Shown here: positions 5,572 to 7,265 of the stretch, piece by piece
Layout: each line of letters begins with the position of its first letter
Numbering within the stretch: position 1 is the first letter of the stretch
Made by a program: the position numbers and the translations under genes
Assembly (NCBI GenBank): GCA_030632625.1
Contig: DAOVUK010000152.1
Coordinates: 1 to 7,265 of the forward strand
From: Gammaproteobacteria bacterium
GTDB taxonomy: Bacteria; Pseudomonadota; Gammaproteobacteria; GRL18
DNA length: 7,265 nucleotides
Direction of reading: 5' to 3'
Notes under the pieces: generated by a model
Databases searched by the model: none
The model's input: the letters and a program-made list of their open reading frames with translations, nothing else
Told to the model about the DNA's origin: nothing

Positions 5572-7265
5572 ATGCTTTTACATAGTATCAGAGAAAGGGC
5601 AACAGGTTGGTTTGCCTGGGTAATCGTTATTCTGATTTCAATTCCTTTTGCCTTATGGGGTATTAATAGTTATATCACGCCTGATGCAAATCCATCAGTA
5701 GCTAATGTGGGTGACTATAAAGTTTCTGTTCAGGAGTTTCAAAATGCTGTCCAGAACGAATCAAAAGAATATAAAGGCCAGCTGGACGATGCACTTATCA
5801 AGAAAGTCGTACTGGAAAAATTAATTAATAACCGTGCTTTGATTAATTTTCTGGCAGGTTCTGGTCAGTCTATCAGTAAACAACAAATCGATTTTTATGT
5901 TCGTACTGACAGTAGTTTTCAACTGGATGGTCTTTTTTCAGAAGAACTCTATAACCGGTATTTACCAAGTGCTTATAGTAAGGCCAATTATCGTCAATCG
6001 ATAGCAACACAATTATTGCTGCAGCAATTTTCTGAAGGCATCAATAGCTCCTCTTTTGTTTCAGAGCAGGAAGTTAAACGTGTTATTCAATTAGTTAAAC
6101 AAAAAAGAGATCTGGCTTATACAATTATTAAAGCTGAAAGTTTTCAAGATGCTGTGACAGTAACTGATGAAGAAATAACAAATTATTATCAAAATTTTCA
6201 AAATCAGTTTGAAAATCCGGAACAGATTAAGTTAGCTTATCTTGAAATTTCGCGAAAAGTTCTGGCCAACGATGTACAAATTTCAGATGAGCAGATAAAT
6301 AAATACTATCAGGATAACCTGCAGCAGTACACTCAAACAGAACGTCGTAAGGCGAGCCATATTCTATTTACTTTCCCAACTGATGCTGACACAGAGAGCA
6401 AAGACAAAGTGAAAGCAGAAGCCCAGACAGTTCTGGATAAAATAAATCAGGGTGCTGATTTTTCTGAAATGGCAAAAGAATACTCAAAGGATCCGGGTTC
6501 TGCTGAAAATGGTGGTGATCTTGGATTTTTTGGAAGAGGTCAAATGGTTCCAGCTTTTGAAGAAAGTGCATTTTCTTTAAACCCGGGTGATGTTTCTGAA
6601 CTGATTGAATCTTCTTTTGGTTATCACATAATTAAACTCACTTCTATTGAAGGGGGTGAAGCAAAACCTCTGGAAACTGTTAAAGGTGAGATAATTGAGT
6701 CTATTCAGTTTGATCAGGTAGAAAATTCATATTTTGAAAAAGTTGAGTTGATGCAGACAATGGCTTATGAGCAGCCGGATTCTTTGGAATCAGTTTCTGC
6801 AGAACTTAATATGAAGATTAAAGAAAGCAAGCTGATGAGCACTAAGGGTGGTGAAGGTATTTTTTCAAATGCTAAATTGCTCAATATTGCTTTTGGTGAG
6901 AGCGTTCTTGAAGAAGGTAATAATAGTGACTTAATTGAATTAGGTGATGATCATGTTGTTGTTATTCGAGTGATTGAAAGAATACCTGCGGATGCTAAAC
7001 CTTTAGAAGAAGTTAAAGAAAAAATTGCAAACCGCTTAAAGAAGGATTCATTGACAGCAAAAGCACAGGAAAAGGCAACTGAGTTAGTAAAACAGTTAAC
7101 CGAGGGTGTTTCTTTTGATGAACTGGCTCAGGCAAATTCATTTACTGTGGAAAATACAGGCACCGTTGATCGTCAGGATATGAAAGTACCTGGTGAGATC
7201 ATGCGTAAAGCTTTTACCATGCCTCGTGAAATGAAGTTTGCGACCACAAAAATGATGAATGGTGA
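5572..7265 (+). CDS. ppiD: periplasmic chaperone / peptidyl-prolyl isomerase PpiD (SurA-N and parvulin domains), 3'-truncated by window edge
   Basis: PpiD is anchored in the inner membrane near the Sec translocon and helps newly exported proteins fold in the periplasm. The frame is open from the ATG at 5572 to the window end: 564 codons of a family usually near 620-630, so about a tenth is missing. Residues 13-31 (WFAWVIVILISIPFALWGI) form a single N-terminal membrane anchor; the preceding arginines (7 and 9) predict N-in, C-out. A SurA-N-like chaperone region follows (roughly 40-170, beginning VANVGDYKVSVQEFQNAV). A parvulin domain spans about 258-358, from ASHILF (261-266) through DPGSAENGGDLGFFGRGQMVP to FGYHIIKL (349-356), matching the active parvulin consensus. 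A weakly conserved C-terminal part follows. A GGATGAG (5557-5563) serves as a modest ribosome binding site eight bases before the ATG. It lies 35 bases after a strong terminator, so a promoter must be very close or overlap that terminator. Confidence 0.95.
   Translation, partial: MLLHSIRERATGWFAWVIVILISIPFALWGINSYITPDANPSVANVGDYKVSVQEFQNAVQNESKEYKGQLDDALIKKVVLEKLINNRALINFLAGSGQSISKQQIDFYVRTDSSFQLDGLFSEELYNRYLPSAYSKANYRQSIATQLLLQQFSEGINSSSFVSEQEVKRVIQLVKQKRDLAYTIIKAESFQDAVTVTDEEITNYYQNFQNQFENPEQIKLAYLEISRKVLANDVQISDEQINKYYQDNLQQYTQTERRKASHILFTFPTDADTESKDKVKAEAQTVLDKINQGADFSEMAKEYSKDPGSAENGGDLGFFGRGQMVPAFEESAFSLNPGDVSELIESSFGYHIIKLTSIEGGEAKPLETVKGEIIESIQFDQVENSYFEKVELMQTMAYEQPDSLESVSAELNMKIKESKLMSTKGGEGIFSNAKLLNIAFGESVLEEGNNSDLIELGDDHVVVIRVIERIPADAKPLEEVKEKIANRLKKDSLTAKAQEKATELVKQLTEGVSFDELAQANSFTVENTGTVDRQDMKVPGEIMRKAFTMPREMKFATTKMMNG

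Noticed and set aside
1..7265. An undescribed defence, mobile or biosynthetic system
   Set aside because: Every substantial coding region is accounted for by conserved housekeeping genes; nothing in either strand suggests CRISPR repeats, transposase ends or toxin-antitoxin genes.

Overview
The window is a stretch of chromosomal housekeeping DNA from a gammaproteobacterium. Gene order is clpP (5' end cut off), clpX, lon, hupB, tRNA-Val(UAC), tRNA-Asp(GUC), ppiD (3' end cut off), all on the + strand. The clpP-clpX-lon-hupB-ppiD order is the classical gammaproteobacterial proteostasis cluster. The proteins read closely along their E. coli counterparts from memory, but with enough differences, a moderately AT-rich composition and two tRNA genes between hupB and ppiD (absent from E. 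coli at this place) to suggest a non-enteric lineage. I do not assign a genus.

Layout. Bases 1-437 hold the C-terminal two thirds of ClpP, with the whole Ser-His-Asp triad. After a 110-base spacer, clpX (548-1822) encodes the complete unfoldase and is followed by a Rho-independent terminator (1869-1896). A sigma-32-like heat-shock promoter (1927-1954) then leads into lon (1993-4410), which ends at a very strong terminator (4448-4487). A 500-base AT-rich spacer, about 19% G+C where I counted it, separates lon from hupB (4911-5183, GTG start) and contains several inverted repeats but no convincing gene. A hairpin follows hupB, then tRNA-Val (5236-5312), tRNA-Asp (5424-5500), a strong terminator (5507-5536), and ppiD from 5572 to the window end.

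How the genes fit together. ClpX unfolds tagged proteins and feeds them into the ClpP barrel. Lon is a second, self-contained ATP-dependent protease for misfolded and regulatory proteins. HU is a nucleoid protein, and in E. coli it is a DNA-bound Lon substrate. PpiD is a membrane-anchored periplasmic chaperone at the Sec exit. The shared theme is protein quality control.

Novelty. I found no sign of a mobile element, CRISPR array, defence island, toxin-antitoxin pair or unknown gene system. The points worth a second look are regulatory (lon heat-shock promoter, the palindrome-rich leader of hupB, the hairpin between hupB and tRNA-Val, the unidentified ppiD promoter) and one protein-level point: PpiD here keeps an intact-looking parvulin domain that is degenerate in E. 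coli PpiD.
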